The notes under the pieces: generated by a model
What the model was told of the DNA's origin: nothing
What the model saw: only the letters and a program-made list of their open reading frames with translations
Databases searched by the model: none
Made by a program: the position numbers and the translations under genes
From: Bacteroidota bacterium
GTDB lineage: Bacteria; Bacteroidota; Bacteroidia; UKL13-3
DNA length: 64,000 nucleotides
Direction: 5' to 3'
Assembly (NCBI GenBank): GCA_947464275.1
Contig: CANHVU010000005.1
Span: 62,001-126,000, forward strand
Shown here: in pieces, positions 26,797-35,103 of the stretch
How the letters are laid out: each line of letters begins with the position of its first letter
Numbering within the stretch: the first letter of the stretch is position 1

Positions 26797-27402
26797 TTAA
26801 GGAATTTGCAAAAACTTATGAGTTTGCAAGCTAATTTTCCATTTAGGATTTTGTTTTACATAATTAATAATTTGCGGAAGCATTTGGTTTGACTTGTCCC
26901 ACTCGGGTTGTAAGTAAAGCTTGCAATTAGGGTTTACTAAAGCTGCATATTTTTCTGCCCATTCAAAATCCGATTTATTAAAAACTACTATTTTTAGTTC
27001 GTTGGCTTTTTCAATTACTTCTAATAAAGGTTCTTTAAATTTTTTTGGCGAAAGACAAATCCAATCCCAACTGCCACTTAACTGGCTTGAACCGCTGGTT
27101 TCAATATTGGTTTCAATATGATTTGATTGTAGTAATTCAGTTAGTTCATTTAGGTTATGTAAAAGTGGTTCACCACCAGTTATTACAGCCATTTCGGCTT
27201 TAGCTTCTTGTATATATTGAAGCATGGTGCTAATATCTACTTTAGGATGACTATTAGCATCCCAACTTTCTTTTACATCGCACCAAACACAGCCTACATC
27301 GCACCCGCCCAAACGTAAAAAATAGGCAGCCCTTCCAGTATGAAAACCTTCACCTTGCAGTGTATAAAAATGTTCCATTAATGGAAGTGTGGTGTTACTC
27401 AT
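26797..27402 (-). CDS. queE: 7-carboxy-7-deazaguanine synthase
   Basis: A 201-residue radical-SAM enzyme that contracts 6-carboxy-tetrahydropterin to CDG in queuosine/7-deazaguanine synthesis. The cluster motif C-x3-C-x2-C is Cys34, Cys38, Cys41 in LGGCDVGCVWCD. It also has HFYTLQGEGFHTGRAA at the N-terminus, AVITGGEPLLH and ETSGSSQLSGSWDWICLSPKK. queC, queD and queF are absent from the window. No preQ1 riboswitch is recognisable in the 51 bp before it. Confidence 0.93.
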   Translation of the reverse strand: MSNTTLPLMEHFYTLQGEGFHTGRAAYFLRLGGCDVGCVWCDVKESWDANSHPKVDISTMLQYIQEAKAEMAVITGGEPLLHNLNELTELLQSNHIETNIETSGSSQLSGSWDWICLSPKKFKEPLLEVIEKANELKIVVFNKSDFEWAEKYAALVNPNCKLYLQPEWDKSNQMLPQIINYVKQNPKWKISLQTHKFLQIP

Positions 27403-27453
27403 AATATATTTTTTTATTGCAAAGAAAACGGAAAGATTGGTAAAACGAAAGTA

Positions 27454-27684
27454 TTAAGCAGTTTCTATTTCCTTTGTATAAAGTACCTTATCGTTATGTT
27501 GGTACAAAACCACATTTTCAGGATTAATAACTACGGGGTTATCCTTTAAGAAAAATAAAATGAACAATGATACAATAGGTAAAAATATACCAATAGTAAA
27601 CCACAACCAAAAGCTGCGTCCTTTACAAATGGCTAAATAACCCATAATAGGAGCATAAAAAACTAATAAAATTAACGCTTCCAT
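27454..27684 (-). CDS. Small two-helix membrane protein
   Basis: A 76-residue protein with two hydrophobic helices (about 2-18 and 25-47; LWFTIGIFLPIVSLFILFFL) joined by the short loop CKGRSF, then a polar tail. It resembles the small inner-membrane proteins with a K-G-R-S-F/W-x-W-x2-G turn common in Bacteroidota. Function unknown. It lies upstream of queE on the same strand. Confidence 0.65.
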   Translation of the reverse strand: MEALILLVFYAPIMGYLAICKGRSFWLWFTIGIFLPIVSLFILFFLKDNPVVINPENVVLYQHNDKVLYTKEIETA

Positions 27685-27783
27685 TTATTATTTATTTGTA
27701 TAGCAAATGTACTTTTAAACAAAAATTTAAAAAGATGATTTTATATTGTTCCAATAAAAATCAAAATTAGCCGTTATATCCAA

Positions 27784-28515
27784 ATGAAAAAATTTGCTTT
27801 AATAGTCTTTATAATGGCGGTTAACCAAATAAAAGCCCAAAGTAAATGGAGCATTGGTGGTAGTGCATCTGTTGATTATAGCTACAGATTTAATGAAAAT
27901 GGTGGTAATATCTATTTTTGGGAGGGTAAAACCTTAAATTATTACGAATATGGTCAAGTAGGTTTTACAGTAGTATTAAAAGCTAAATACCAATTAGCTA
28001 AAAGGTTCTCCATAATTAGTGGCTTAGGTTTTTGGCAAAATAATTACCGCACTCGAAACATTAGTACAGCCAATTTAACTCCTATTGACCCTAACGACCC
28101 AATCGCAGCTCTTACAGATTATGATTTTGGGTATAGTAGAGAATATTTTCAAATTCCTGTTTTAGTATCATTTTATTGGGGAAACAAATTAAAGCTTGGC
28201 TTCTCTGCTGGCACAGCCATAAACTTTGCTACTTCTCAACAAATGACAAGCAATTTTTATTTTAAAGATAAGCCATCGGTAACTCAAAGTAAAAATTTGT
28301 TGGACAAGAGTGGGTCAGATTTACTTTTTATGTCGGGAATTATTGCTGCAGGAGCTGCATATAATTACAATAACCTAGAGTTTAGGCTAGAACCTACATT
28401 CAATTGTAAATTTTATGATATTAGTCCAAAATCACCCATTTCTCTTTGGAATGCAGGTTTAAATTTGAGTGTTTTTTATAAGCTTAAAAAAAGCTTACAA
28501 AAAACCCAATTGTAA
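27784..28515 (+). CDS. Outer-membrane beta-barrel protein
   Basis: A 243-residue protein with signal peptide MKKFALIVFIMAVNQIKAQ followed by alternating-hydrophobicity strands typical of small 8-10-strand barrels: WSIGGSASVDYSYRF, VGFTVVLKAKYQLAKRFSIISGLGFW, YFQIPVLVSFYWG, KLGFSAGTAINFA and NAGLNLSVFYKLKK. Probably a PorT/OmpA-like barrel of unknown role. Its last 21 bp overlap the convergent DUF59 gene. Confidence 0.8.
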   Translation: MKKFALIVFIMAVNQIKAQSKWSIGGSASVDYSYRFNENGGNIYFWEGKTLNYYEYGQVGFTVVLKAKYQLAKRFSIISGLGFWQNNYRTRNISTANLTPIDPNDPIAALTDYDFGYSREYFQIPVLVSFYWGNKLKLGFSAGTAINFATSQQMTSNFYFKDKPSVTQSKNLLDKSGSDLLFMSGIIAAGAAYNYNNLEFRLEPTFNCKFYDISPKSPISLWNAGLNLSVFYKLKKSLQKTQL

Positions 28516-28836
28516 TTTGGCGGCTTCACTCATTAAGTCCTGGCTCCATTGTGGTTCAAATGTTACACGCACTTCTACCTCTTTTACACCTTCTATTGCG
28601 CTTAACTTTTCTTTTATTTCTGCAGGCATACTTTGCGCTGCTGGGCAAAATGGCGAGGTTAAACTCATTACAATTTCAATGTTTAGTTCATTAGAAACAT
28701 TTACTTCGTAAATTAACCCCAATTCATAAATATTTACAGGAATCTCAGGGTCATACACTGTTTGAATAACTTGTATAGCTTCGTTTTGTACATCTACAAA
28801 AGTGCGAAGTGGTTTATTTTCTGTTGTTTCTGTCAT
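28495..28836 (-). CDS. DUF59 (MIP18/PaaD-like) SUF-associated Fe-S assembly protein
   Basis: A 113-residue single-domain DUF59 protein, the last gene of the SUF operon. The signature IQTVYDPEIPVNIYELGLIYE and LTSPFCPAAQSMPAEIKEKL are typical, with the conserved cysteine in the PFCP loop. Homologues (SufT-like) help mature Fe-S proteins. ATG 28836 fits the family. A 35-bp leader almost identical to the one before sufD lies directly upstream. The end overlaps the convergent barrel gene. Confidence 0.92.
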   Translation of the reverse strand: MTETTENKPLRTFVDVQNEAIQVIQTVYDPEIPVNIYELGLIYEVNVSNELNIEIVMSLTSPFCPAAQSMPAEIKEKLSAIEGVKEVEVRVTFEPQWSQDLMSEAAKLQLGFL

Positions 28837-28838
28837 TG

Positions 28839-28873
28839 CTATAAATTCTAAATTCAAATATCGAAATTCGAAA
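28839..28873 (-). repeat. 35-bp leader repeat before the DUF59 gene (copy 1)
   Basis: The copy matches 32097-32131 at 33 of 35 bases and sits two bases before the DUF59 ATG, in the same orientation as the copy before sufD. It is rich in AATTCGAA-type steps. Confidence 0.85.
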
Positions 28874-28914
28874 GAAGGTATTCCTTTTCGAATTTCGTAT
28901 TTAATTATTCGTGC

Positions 28915-29343
28915 TTAGTTATTTGTACTTTTATACGCTAACGCATACATTTTTATTTGTTTAATCATGTTAGAAAATCCATTACTTCGTTGGCTACCAA
29001 TCATGCGGCTCATACCTATTTTTTCAATAAAAAACAATTCACTGTTTAATATTTCATTGGGTGTTTGATTGCTCCAAACTTGAACCAATAAACTTACCAA
29101 ACCTTTTGTAATTTCGGTATTGCTATCTGCTTCAAAAATTACTTTACCATCCATAAAACTTGGATAAACCCAAACCTTACTTTGGCAACCTTTTACTATA
29201 AAATCTTCTGTTTTATGTGCTTCAGGCATGGCAGGTAACTTTTTACCTAAATCCATTAAGTAAAACAATATGCTTTCCATATCGCCATCAAACAACTCAA
29301 AGTTTTCGATGATTTCGTTTTGTATGTCTGTTATATTTTTCAA
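28915..29343 (-). CDS. sufE: SufE cysteine desulfuration protein
   Basis: A 142-residue SufE that takes persulfide sulfur from SufS and passes it to SufBCD. The acceptor cysteine is Cys53 in FIVKGCQSKVWV. Other family pieces are the N-terminal IQNEIIENFELF, DMESILFYLMDLGKKLP and the C-terminal QRSNGFSNMIKQIK. The start is TTG 29343; no in-frame ATG gives a complete family N-terminus. An AGTACTTAGT-type repeat tract separates it from sufS. Confidence 0.93.
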   Translation of the reverse strand: MKNITDIQNEIIENFELFDGDMESILFYLMDLGKKLPAMPEAHKTEDFIVKGCQSKVWVYPSFMDGKVIFEADSNTEITKGLVSLLVQVWSNQTPNEILNSELFFIEKIGMSRMIGSQRSNGFSNMIKQIKMYALAYKSTNN

Positions 29344-29419
29344 ATAGTTCTTGGTTTTTAGTACCTAGTACTTAGTTTTATTTCATTTTGCTTCTGGCAA
29401 CTGGCTTCTTGCTATGAGT
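29344..29419. repeat. AGTACTTAG-type repeat tract in the sufS-sufE spacer
   Basis: TTTTTAGTACCTAGTACTTAG lies at about 29355-29376 and is a member of the loose heptamer family (TTAGTAC/TTAGTTT) found in most SUF spacers. No promoter or terminator is apparent. Confidence 0.7.
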
Positions 29420-30682
29420 TTATTTGTTTGATAATTTTACTAATCTCTGCACTGCTTCCAAAAATACATCAACTTCTTCCAAAGTATTGTAAACCGAAAA
29501 CGAAGCACGAATGGTTCCATCTAATCCCAATCGGTTCATTAAGGGTTGTGTGCAATGATGACCAGTTCTTACCGCAATTCCTTTTGCATCCAACATCATT
29601 CCTGCATCAAAATGGTGCATGCCGTTAATTACAAATGACTGTACTGAAACTTTTTGTTTAGCAGTTCCAATTAGGGTTATTGGTTTATCTTGTAGAGACG
29701 TTGCATGCAACGTCTTTACGTTAATTGCATCCAATCCATCAACGCATTGTTTCAATAATGCATTCTCGTGGGCGGATATATTCTCTTTACCAATTTCATT
29801 CACAAAATCTAACGCATATTTAAAGGCAATTACATCGCCAATATTGGGTGTTCCTGCTTCAAACTTGTATGGAATTTCGTTGTAAGTAGTTTTTTCAAAA
29901 CTTACTTCTTTTATCATTTCTCCACCACCTTGATAAGGCGGCATGGCTTCTAATAATTCACGTTTTCCATATAATACACCAACACCAGTTGGGCCATATA
30001 ATTTATGCGATGAAACAGCTAAAAAATCACAATCTAAATCTTGTACATCAACGGCTAAATGTGAGCAAGCTTGTGCCCCATCTAACAAAACTATTGCACC
30101 AAAAGCATGTGCTTTTTGTATAATTTCCTTAACAGGATTGATAGTTCCTAATGCGTTACTAACCCATACGCAAGCCACCATTTTGGTTTTTGATGAGAGC
30201 AATTTATCATAATCATCCATCAATAATTCACCAGCTTCGTTTATTGGAATTACCTTTAAAATAGCACCTTTTTCTTCACAAATCATTTGCCAAGGAACAA
30301 TATTGCTGTGATGTTCCATGGTTGTAATGATTACTTCATCGCCAGCTTGCAAAAATTTTCTTCCCCAAGTTTGAGCGACTAAATTAATACTTTCTGTTAC
30401 TCCTTTTGTAAAAATACATTCTTCCACTTCCTTGGCATTGATAAATGCTTGGATGGTTTTGCGTGTATCTTCAAACATATCAGTAGAACGAGCAGCTAAT
30501 GTGTGCGCAGCTCTGTGAATGTTTGCATTATCGGTATTGTAATATTTTACCAAAGCATCAATTACAGCTTGTGGTTTTTGCGTGGTTGCAGCATTGTCAA
30601 AATAAACCAATGGCTTTCCATTTACTTCTTGATGAAGTATTGGAAACTGATTTCTTATTGATATAATATCTAATTTCGACAT
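29420..30682 (-). CDS. sufS: SufS cysteine desulfurase
   Basis: A 420-residue PLP enzyme that removes sulfur from cysteine for Fe-S assembly. The PLP lysine is Lys227 (AVSSHKLYGPTG), with the DGAQACSHLAVDV loop before it, and the persulfide Cys377 is in RTGHHCTQPLM. GVTESINLVAQ, TMEHHSNIVPWQ and EAGTPNIGDVIAF are also diagnostic. Residues 322-331 (VKTLHATSLQ) are encoded by a 28-nt palindromic repeat (29692-29719) also present three times just upstream of this gene, so a dispersed repeat has become coding in frame. Confidence 0.96.
   Translation of the reverse strand: MSKLDIISIRNQFPILHQEVNGKPLVYFDNAATTQKPQAVIDALVKYYNTDNANIHRAAHTLAARSTDMFEDTRKTIQAFINAKEVEECIFTKGVTESINLVAQTWGRKFLQAGDEVIITTMEHHSNIVPWQMICEEKGAILKVIPINEAGELLMDDYDKLLSSKTKMVACVWVSNALGTINPVKEIIQKAHAFGAIVLLDGAQACSHLAVDVQDLDCDFLAVSSHKLYGPTGVGVLYGKRELLEAMPPYQGGGEMIKEVSFEKTTYNEIPYKFEAGTPNIGDVIAFKYALDFVNEIGKENISAHENALLKQCVDGLDAINVKTLHATSLQDKPITLIGTAKQKVSVQSFVINGMHHFDAGMMLDAKGIAVRTGHHCTQPLMNRLGLDGTIRASFSVYNTLEEVDVFLEAVQRLVKLSNK
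29692..29719. repeat. 28-nt palindromic repeat inside the sufS coding region
   Basis: The half-site GTAGAGACGTTGCA is followed by its complement with one mismatch. It is read in frame in sufS as residues 322-331 and belongs to the same family as 30743-30770 and 30773-30800. Confidence 0.92.
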
Positions 30683-30696
30683 GTTTATTTTTATTG

Positions 30697-30724
30697 GTAA
30701 AGACGTTTAATTAAACGTCTTTAC
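30697..30724. repeat. 28-nt perfect palindrome in the sufD-sufS spacer (AT-rich core variant)
   Basis: Half-site GTAAAGACGTTTAA plus its exact complement. The ends (GTAAAGACGTT) match the family; the core is TTAATTAA instead of TGCATGCA. It lies 15 bp before the sufS ATG. Confidence 0.9.
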
Positions 30725-30742
30725 AATTTCAATTATGTTTTT

Positions 30743-30770
30743 GTAGAGACGTTGCACGCAACGTCTAAAT
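30743..30770. repeat. 28-nt palindromic repeat in the sufD-sufS spacer (degenerate copy)
   Basis: GTAGAGACGTTGCA followed by CGCAACGTCTAAAT; the last bases depart from the palindrome. It is adjacent to the next copy, two bases apart. Confidence 0.9.
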
Positions 30771-30772
30771 GT

Positions 30773-30800
30773 TAAAAGACGTTGCATGCAACGTCTCTAC
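30773..30800. repeat. 28-nt palindromic repeat in the sufD-sufS spacer (third spacer copy)
   Basis: TAAAAGACGTTGCA followed by TGCAACGTCTCTAC. It ends two bases before the sufD stop at 30803. The three spacer copies fill most of the 120-bp gap. Confidence 0.9.
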
Positions 30801-30802
30801 TA

Positions 30803-32089
30803 TTATATCTTTTTCTCTATTTCTTGTTCTAGCAATTCAACCAATTCAGGAATTTTAATTCTTTCAGCTATGTCATCGGCAAATGCGTTTAATAACATTT
30901 TTCGGGCTACATCTCCAGGAATTCCTCTGCTTCGTAAATAAAACATGGGTTCTTCATCTAACTGACCAATGGTAGCGCCATGTGTACATTTTACATCATC
31001 AGCAAAAATTTCTAACTGTGGTTTGGTGTTTACAGTGGCTTCATTGCTCAATAAAATGTTTTGATTGCGTTGGTAAGCATTGGTTTTTTGTGCATCTAAA
31101 TGCACCATAATTTTTCCATTAAATACCGCCACCGATTTATCCATCATAATTCCTTTGTATAACTCATCGCTATGGCAATTTGGAAATGCATGGTCAACAC
31201 GCGTGTGATTATCAACCAACTCATTTCCATGCGGCATATACAAACCGTATAACAAACTATTGCAGTTTTGTCCGTTCATGAAAAAATGCAAATTGTTACG
31301 CACCAAAGCTCCACTTAATGTTAAAGTTACGTGGTTAATATTGGTATTTGCTTCTTGAAAAATTTGGGTGAAATTATTGTGGTAACTTTCGCCTTCTTGG
31401 TTTTGAATTTTATAATGTTCAATATGCGCATTTTCATTGGCATAAACTTCATTAACTGCATTGGTAAACGAAGGATTATTGCCAACTGCATAAAAAGTTT
31501 CAACTAAAGTAAGTGAAGCGCTTTTTTCTACAATTATTAAATTGCGAGGTTGACACAATACATTCACATCAGTTGAATCAGCAATATTAACAATGATAAC
31601 AGGATTGGTAACTGTTTTTTTATTAGGTACATAAACAAATGCACCATCGCTTAATAAAGCAGTATTCATGGCATTTAAACCTTGTCCTTCAATGGGAGCA
31701 TATTTGCCAAAATGTTTGTTAAACAATTCGCTATGAGCTGTTTTGGCTTTTGCTAAAGTAGAAATAACAATGCTTTCGTTAGTTTCAATAATGGTAGATA
31801 GTTCCGAGCGGAATGTGCCATTTACAAAAACCAATTTATTAGCAGTAAGGTCTTTTAAAAATGCGTGCGATAGCATCAATTCTGTTTCAATGGTGCTTTC
31901 GCAAGTTGATTGAAACGATTGATTGGTAATGTTTTTAAGGTTGGTGTATTTCCATTCCTCGTTTTTGGTGGTAGGAAAACCAACTTTTTCAAATTCAGCA
32001 AAAGCTTGCTCACGCTTCAAAAAGAAATCACTTTTCTCCGCTTGATTTTTGTATAAATTAAACTCTGCTTTTATATTTTCTACTAACAT
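30803..32089 (-). CDS. sufD: SufD Fe-S cluster scaffold subunit
   Basis: A 428-residue SufD, partner of SufB and SufC in the scaffold. It has the N-terminal helical part (EKVGFPTTKNEEWKYTNL, typical of SufD), then the beta-helix core: FVNGTFRSELS, ENAHIEHYKIQN, DHAFPNCHSDELYKGIM, FNGKIMVHLDAQKTNAYQ, the conserved ADDVKCTHGATIGQLDEEPMF region with Cys and His, and YLRSRGIP. ATG 32089 is chosen; the longer frame from 32134 would translate the 35-bp leader repeat. It is the third intact gene of the operon. Confidence 0.95.
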   Translation of the reverse strand: MLVENIKAEFNLYKNQAEKSDFFLKREQAFAEFEKVGFPTTKNEEWKYTNLKNITNQSFQSTCESTIETELMLSHAFLKDLTANKLVFVNGTFRSELSTIIETNESIVISTLAKAKTAHSELFNKHFGKYAPIEGQGLNAMNTALLSDGAFVYVPNKKTVTNPVIIVNIADSTDVNVLCQPRNLIIVEKSASLTLVETFYAVGNNPSFTNAVNEVYANENAHIEHYKIQNQEGESYHNNFTQIFQEANTNINHVTLTLSGALVRNNLHFFMNGQNCNSLLYGLYMPHGNELVDNHTRVDHAFPNCHSDELYKGIMMDKSVAVFNGKIMVHLDAQKTNAYQRNQNILLSNEATVNTKPQLEIFADDVKCTHGATIGQLDEEPMFYLRSRGIPGDVARKMLLNAFADDIAERIKIPELVELLEQEIEKKI

Positions 32090-32096
32090 TATTTCT

Positions 32097-32131
32097 CTAT
32101 AAATTCTAAATTCGAATAACGAAATTCGAAA
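32097..32131 (-). repeat. 35-bp leader repeat before sufD (copy 2)
   Basis: It differs from the copy at 28839-28873 at two positions only and lies seven bases before the sufD ATG. The rest of the sufC-sufD spacer (to 32218) contains further TTCGAATTT-type steps. Confidence 0.85.
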
Positions 32132-32218
32132 CATTTTAAATAAATTTTTGACTTAAAATTCTATACTCAACTTAATATTAAAAAATATTTCGTGCTTCGA
32201 ATTTTAAATTTCGAATTT

Positions 32219-32977
32219 TTATGAATTAGCTTCTACTTCTTGTTTAATCCAGTCGTAGCCTTTTTCTTCTAATTCTTTAGCTAAGCTTGCATCGCCACTT
32301 TTTACAATGCGGCCTTTGTATAATACATGCACAAAATCAGGAACTATATAATCTAACAAGCGTTGGTAATGCGTAATTACAATAAACGAACGTTCTTTGT
32401 TGCGCAATTTATTTACACCTTCTGATACCAAACGCAAAGCATCAATATCTAATCCTGAATCGGTTTCATCTAAAATACCTAATTTTGGTTCAAGCATAGC
32501 CATTTGAAAAATTTCGTTACGTTTTTTCTCTCCACCACTAAAACCTTCGTTTAGCGAACGACTTGTTAACGATTTATCCATTTCAACCAATTCCATTTTT
32601 TCGCGCATCATTTTCAAAAAGTCGGTAGCTTCCATTGGCTCTAAACCTTGGTATTTACGCTTTTCATTTATGGCTGTTTTTAGGAAATTGGTATTGCTTA
32701 CACCTGGAATTTCAATTGGATATTGAAAAGCTAAAAACACACCTTCACGTGCTCTATCTTCTGGGCTTAATTCTAATAAATCTTTGCCATCAAAGTCAAC
32801 AGTTCCTTCGGTTACTTCGTAATCAGCTCTACCTGCCAATACAGCCGATAAAGTGCTTTTACCAGCACCATTTGGTCCCATGATTGCATGCACTTCGCCT
32901 GCTTTTACTTCAAGGTTTAATCCGTTTAGAATTTTTTTACCTTCTATTTCTGCTTTTAGATTTTTTATTGATAACAT
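32219..32977 (-). CDS. sufC: SufC Fe-S assembly ATPase
   Basis: A 252-residue ABC ATPase that energises the SufBD scaffold. Walker A is GPNGAGKST (34-42), the Q-loop is in FLAFQYPIEIPGV, the ABC signature is LNEGFSGGEKKRNEI, Walker B is LGILDETDSGLD and the switch His is in VITHYQRLL. ETDSGLD with an extra residue is characteristic of SufC. It follows the broken four-helix-bundle gene and precedes sufD. Confidence 0.97.
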   Translation of the reverse strand: MLSIKNLKAEIEGKKILNGLNLEVKAGEVHAIMGPNGAGKSTLSAVLAGRADYEVTEGTVDFDGKDLLELSPEDRAREGVFLAFQYPIEIPGVSNTNFLKTAINEKRKYQGLEPMEATDFLKMMREKMELVEMDKSLTSRSLNEGFSGGEKKRNEIFQMAMLEPKLGILDETDSGLDIDALRLVSEGVNKLRNKERSFIVITHYQRLLDYIVPDFVHVLYKGRIVKSGDASLAKELEEKGYDWIKQEVEANS

Positions 32978-32979
32978 CT

Positions 32980-33014
32980 TTAGTTTTTAGTACCAAGTTT
33001 TTAGTACTTAGTTT
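32980..33014. repeat. AGTACTTAG-type repeat tract before sufC
   Basis: The stretch is TTTAGTTTTTAGTACC then AAGTTTTTAGTACTTAG, filling the gap between sufC and the broken four-helix-bundle gene. It belongs to the same family as 33416-33512. Confidence 0.75.
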
Positions 33015-33015
33015 G

Positions 33016-33412
33016 TTAAATTGTTTTATATTTTATTCCTTTAATATCAGAGTTTGATAAATAATTCATGAACGAAGTTAACATTTTGCCTACTTCATCA
33101 ATTTCATTTGAAATTTTTGTAAATATTTCATCATCTAAATATCCTATTTCATTTGCTATTACCAATTGCGTTTTTAGTTCATATAGTGAGCCTTTTGCAA
33201 TTGATAAAAACTGAAGGAATTCTTTATTTCCTCCTCTTCCAAATTCCTTCGGCAATATTTGAAGGTATTGAAACTGCGGCTCTTCTTATTTGATCTCTTA
33301 ATCCAAAATCTTTTGCAAAACTGCCATGATTGGAAGCTTTGTAAATATTAATAGTTAGACTTTTAGCTTTTTGCCAAACTATTATATCTTCGATTTTTTC
33401 AATTTTACTCAT
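33016..33412 (-). pseudogene. Four-helix-bundle (23S rRNA IVP-type) protein gene, frameshifted
   Basis: Two overlapping frames add up to one protein of the four-helix bundle / 23S rRNA intervening-sequence family. Frame one (from ATG 33412) reads [13 protein letters not shown] ... [14 protein letters not shown], and frame two continues [19 protein letters not shown] ... YLSNSDIKGIKYKTI. One extra base at 33244/33245 breaks the reading after GGA; removing it restores about 131 residues, the family size. Members have no known enzymatic role. It sits between sufB and sufC, flanked on both sides by AGTACTTAG tracts, as if inserted into the operon. A sequencing indel is the alternative. Confidence 0.88.
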
Positions 33413-33415
33413 TTT

Positions 33416-33512
33416 TATTTAGTACTTAGTTTTTAGTTTCATGGTACTTAGTTTTTATAACCTCATTCCAATACATATTTTTCAACTAAGTACTAATAAC
33501 TAGCAAACTAAG
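33416..33512. repeat. AGTACTTAG-type repeat tract between sufB and the broken gene
   Basis: It contains AGTACTTAGTTTTTAGTTTC, a second GGTACTTAGTTTTT, and then an opposite-strand copy (AACTAAGTACTAATAACTAG, about 33484-33503), so the family occurs in both orientations here. Confidence 0.8.
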
Positions 33513-33521
33513 AAACTATTT

Positions 33522-34973
33522 TTATCCAACACTTCCTTCCAAACTTACCGCTAAAAGCTTTTGTGCTTCTACTGCAAATTCCATCGGTAATTGATTTAGA
33601 ACTTCTTTACAGAAACCGTTTACAATTAATCCAATTGCTTCTTCTGTCCCTATGCCACGTTGGTTGCAATAGAAAATTTGATCTTCACCAATTTTGCTAG
33701 TACTAGCTTCGTGTTCTACAATGGCAGTATTATTGCTAATTTCTAGGTAAGGAAAAGTATGTGCTCCACTGCGACTGCCAATTAACATACTATCGCATTG
33801 GGTATGATTACGAGCATTTTCAGCTTTTTTATTTACTTTTACTAAACCTCTATAAGTGTTATGCGATTTTCCGGCTGAAATTCCTTTTGATACAATTCTG
33901 CTTTTGGTATTTTTACCAATGTGTATCATTTTGGTTCCAGTATCGGCTTGTTGCATATTATTGGTAACTGCCACTGAGAAAAACTCTCCGTTTGAGTAAT
34001 CACCTTTTAAAATACAACTTGGGTATTTCCAAGTAATGGCACTTCCAGTTTCTACTTGTGTCCAGCTAATTTTAGAATATGCACCTTCGCAACTTCCGCG
34101 TTTGGTTACAAAATTATAAATACCACCTTTTCCATCTTTATCGCCAGGATACCAATTTTGAACAGTTGAGTATTTAATTTCAGCTTTTTCCATTGCAATT
34201 AATTCCACAACAGCTGCGTGCAATTGGTTTTCATCACGCATTGGCGCGGTACAACCTTCTAAATAACTCACATAACTGTTATCGTCTGCAATGATTAAAG
34301 TACGCTCAAACTGACCTGTATTTTCAGCATTGATACGGAAATAAGTAGACAATTCCATTGGGCAACGAACGCCTTTTGGAATATACACAAAGCTTCCATC
34401 GCTGAATACTGCTGCGTTTAAAGCTGAAAAATAATTATCGGTATAAGGAACCACTGAGCCAATGTATTTTTTTACCAATTCAGGATGCTCGTGTAAAGCT
34501 TCGCTGATGGCACAAAAAATTACACCTTTTTCGGCTAGTTGGTCTTTAAAAGTAGTAGCAATTGATACAGAATCAAATACAGCATCTACTGCTACACCTG
34601 TTAAACGTTTTTGTTCGCCAAGGCTAATTCCTAGTTTTTCAAAAGTTTTTAATAATTCAGGGTCAACTTGATCTAAACTATCTAATTTTATTTTTTCTTT
34701 AGGAGCAGCGTAATAAATAATGTCTTGGTAATTAATTGGCTTTAAATTAAAATTTTGCCAATTAGGTTCTTCTAAAGTTAACCAATAGCGATAAGCTTTT
34801 AATCGCCACTCAAGCATCCATTCTGGCTCATTTTTTTTAGCCGAAATAAATCTTACAATGTCTTCGCTTAAACCCATTGGGGCCGAATCCATTTCTATAT
34901 CGGTAGTAAATCCGTATTTATATTCTTGACTAACTACTTGGTCAATTATATCAACTTCTTGTGTATCAGACAT
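33522..34973 (-). CDS. sufB: SufB Fe-S cluster scaffold subunit
   Basis: A 483-residue SufB, first gene of the operon and the main site of cluster assembly. Family pieces are [63 protein letters not shown], the [32 protein letters not shown] segment, then [21 protein letters not shown] with conserved residues of the SufB-SufD interface. An operator-like palindrome overlies its promoter region (35003-35047). Confidence 0.97.
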   Translation of the reverse strand: MSDTQEVDIIDQVVSQEYKYGFTTDIEMDSAPMGLSEDIVRFISAKKNEPEWMLEWRLKAYRYWLTLEEPNWQNFNLKPINYQDIIYYAAPKEKIKLDSLDQVDPELLKTFEKLGISLGEQKRLTGVAVDAVFDSVSIATTFKDQLAEKGVIFCAISEALHEHPELVKKYIGSVVPYTDNYFSALNAAVFSDGSFVYIPKGVRCPMELSTYFRINAENTGQFERTLIIADDNSYVSYLEGCTAPMRDENQLHAAVVELIAMEKAEIKYSTVQNWYPGDKDGKGGIYNFVTKRGSCEGAYSKISWTQVETGSAITWKYPSCILKGDYSNGEFFSVAVTNNMQQADTGTKMIHIGKNTKSRIVSKGISAGKSHNTYRGLVKVNKKAENARNHTQCDSMLIGSRSGAHTFPYLEISNNTAIVEHEASTSKIGEDQIFYCNQRGIGTEEAIGLIVNGFCKEVLNQLPMEFAVEAQKLLAVSLEGSVG

Positions 34974-35002
34974 TTTCTAACTTTTGTTTAAGTTTAGGGT
35001 GG

Positions 35003-35047
35003 CAAATTTAAACTAAATATTTAAACTATTTATATTTAGTCTAAATA
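35003..35047 (-). promoter_or_regulatory. Putative sufB promoter with operator-like palindromes
   Basis: On the minus strand TAAATTTG (35010-35003) fits the -7 box, but no TTTG lies 18-21 bp upstream. In its place is a perfect 15-bp palindrome, TATTTAGTCTAAATA (35033-35047), and a wider ACTAAATAT-N11-ATATTTAGT inverted repeat (35012-35040). This is where a repressor or activator would bind. An Rrf2/IscR-type Fe-S sensor is a reasonable guess from operon content only. Confidence 0.5.
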
Positions 35048-35103
35048 GAAATACAAAAAAAGTGCTCAAGTGTTTTATAAACTGATTAAGTTTTGCGATT
35101 AAG

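Noticed and set aside
30697-30800. Clustered palindromes considered as a CRISPR array
   Set aside because: The copies are adjacent with 2-20-bp gaps rather than regular 30-40-bp unique spacers, and no cas genes are present.
32090-32134. Extra 15 residues at the SufD N-terminus
   Set aside because: They are the translation of the 35-bp leader repeat, which is also present in the non-coding leader of the DUF59 gene.
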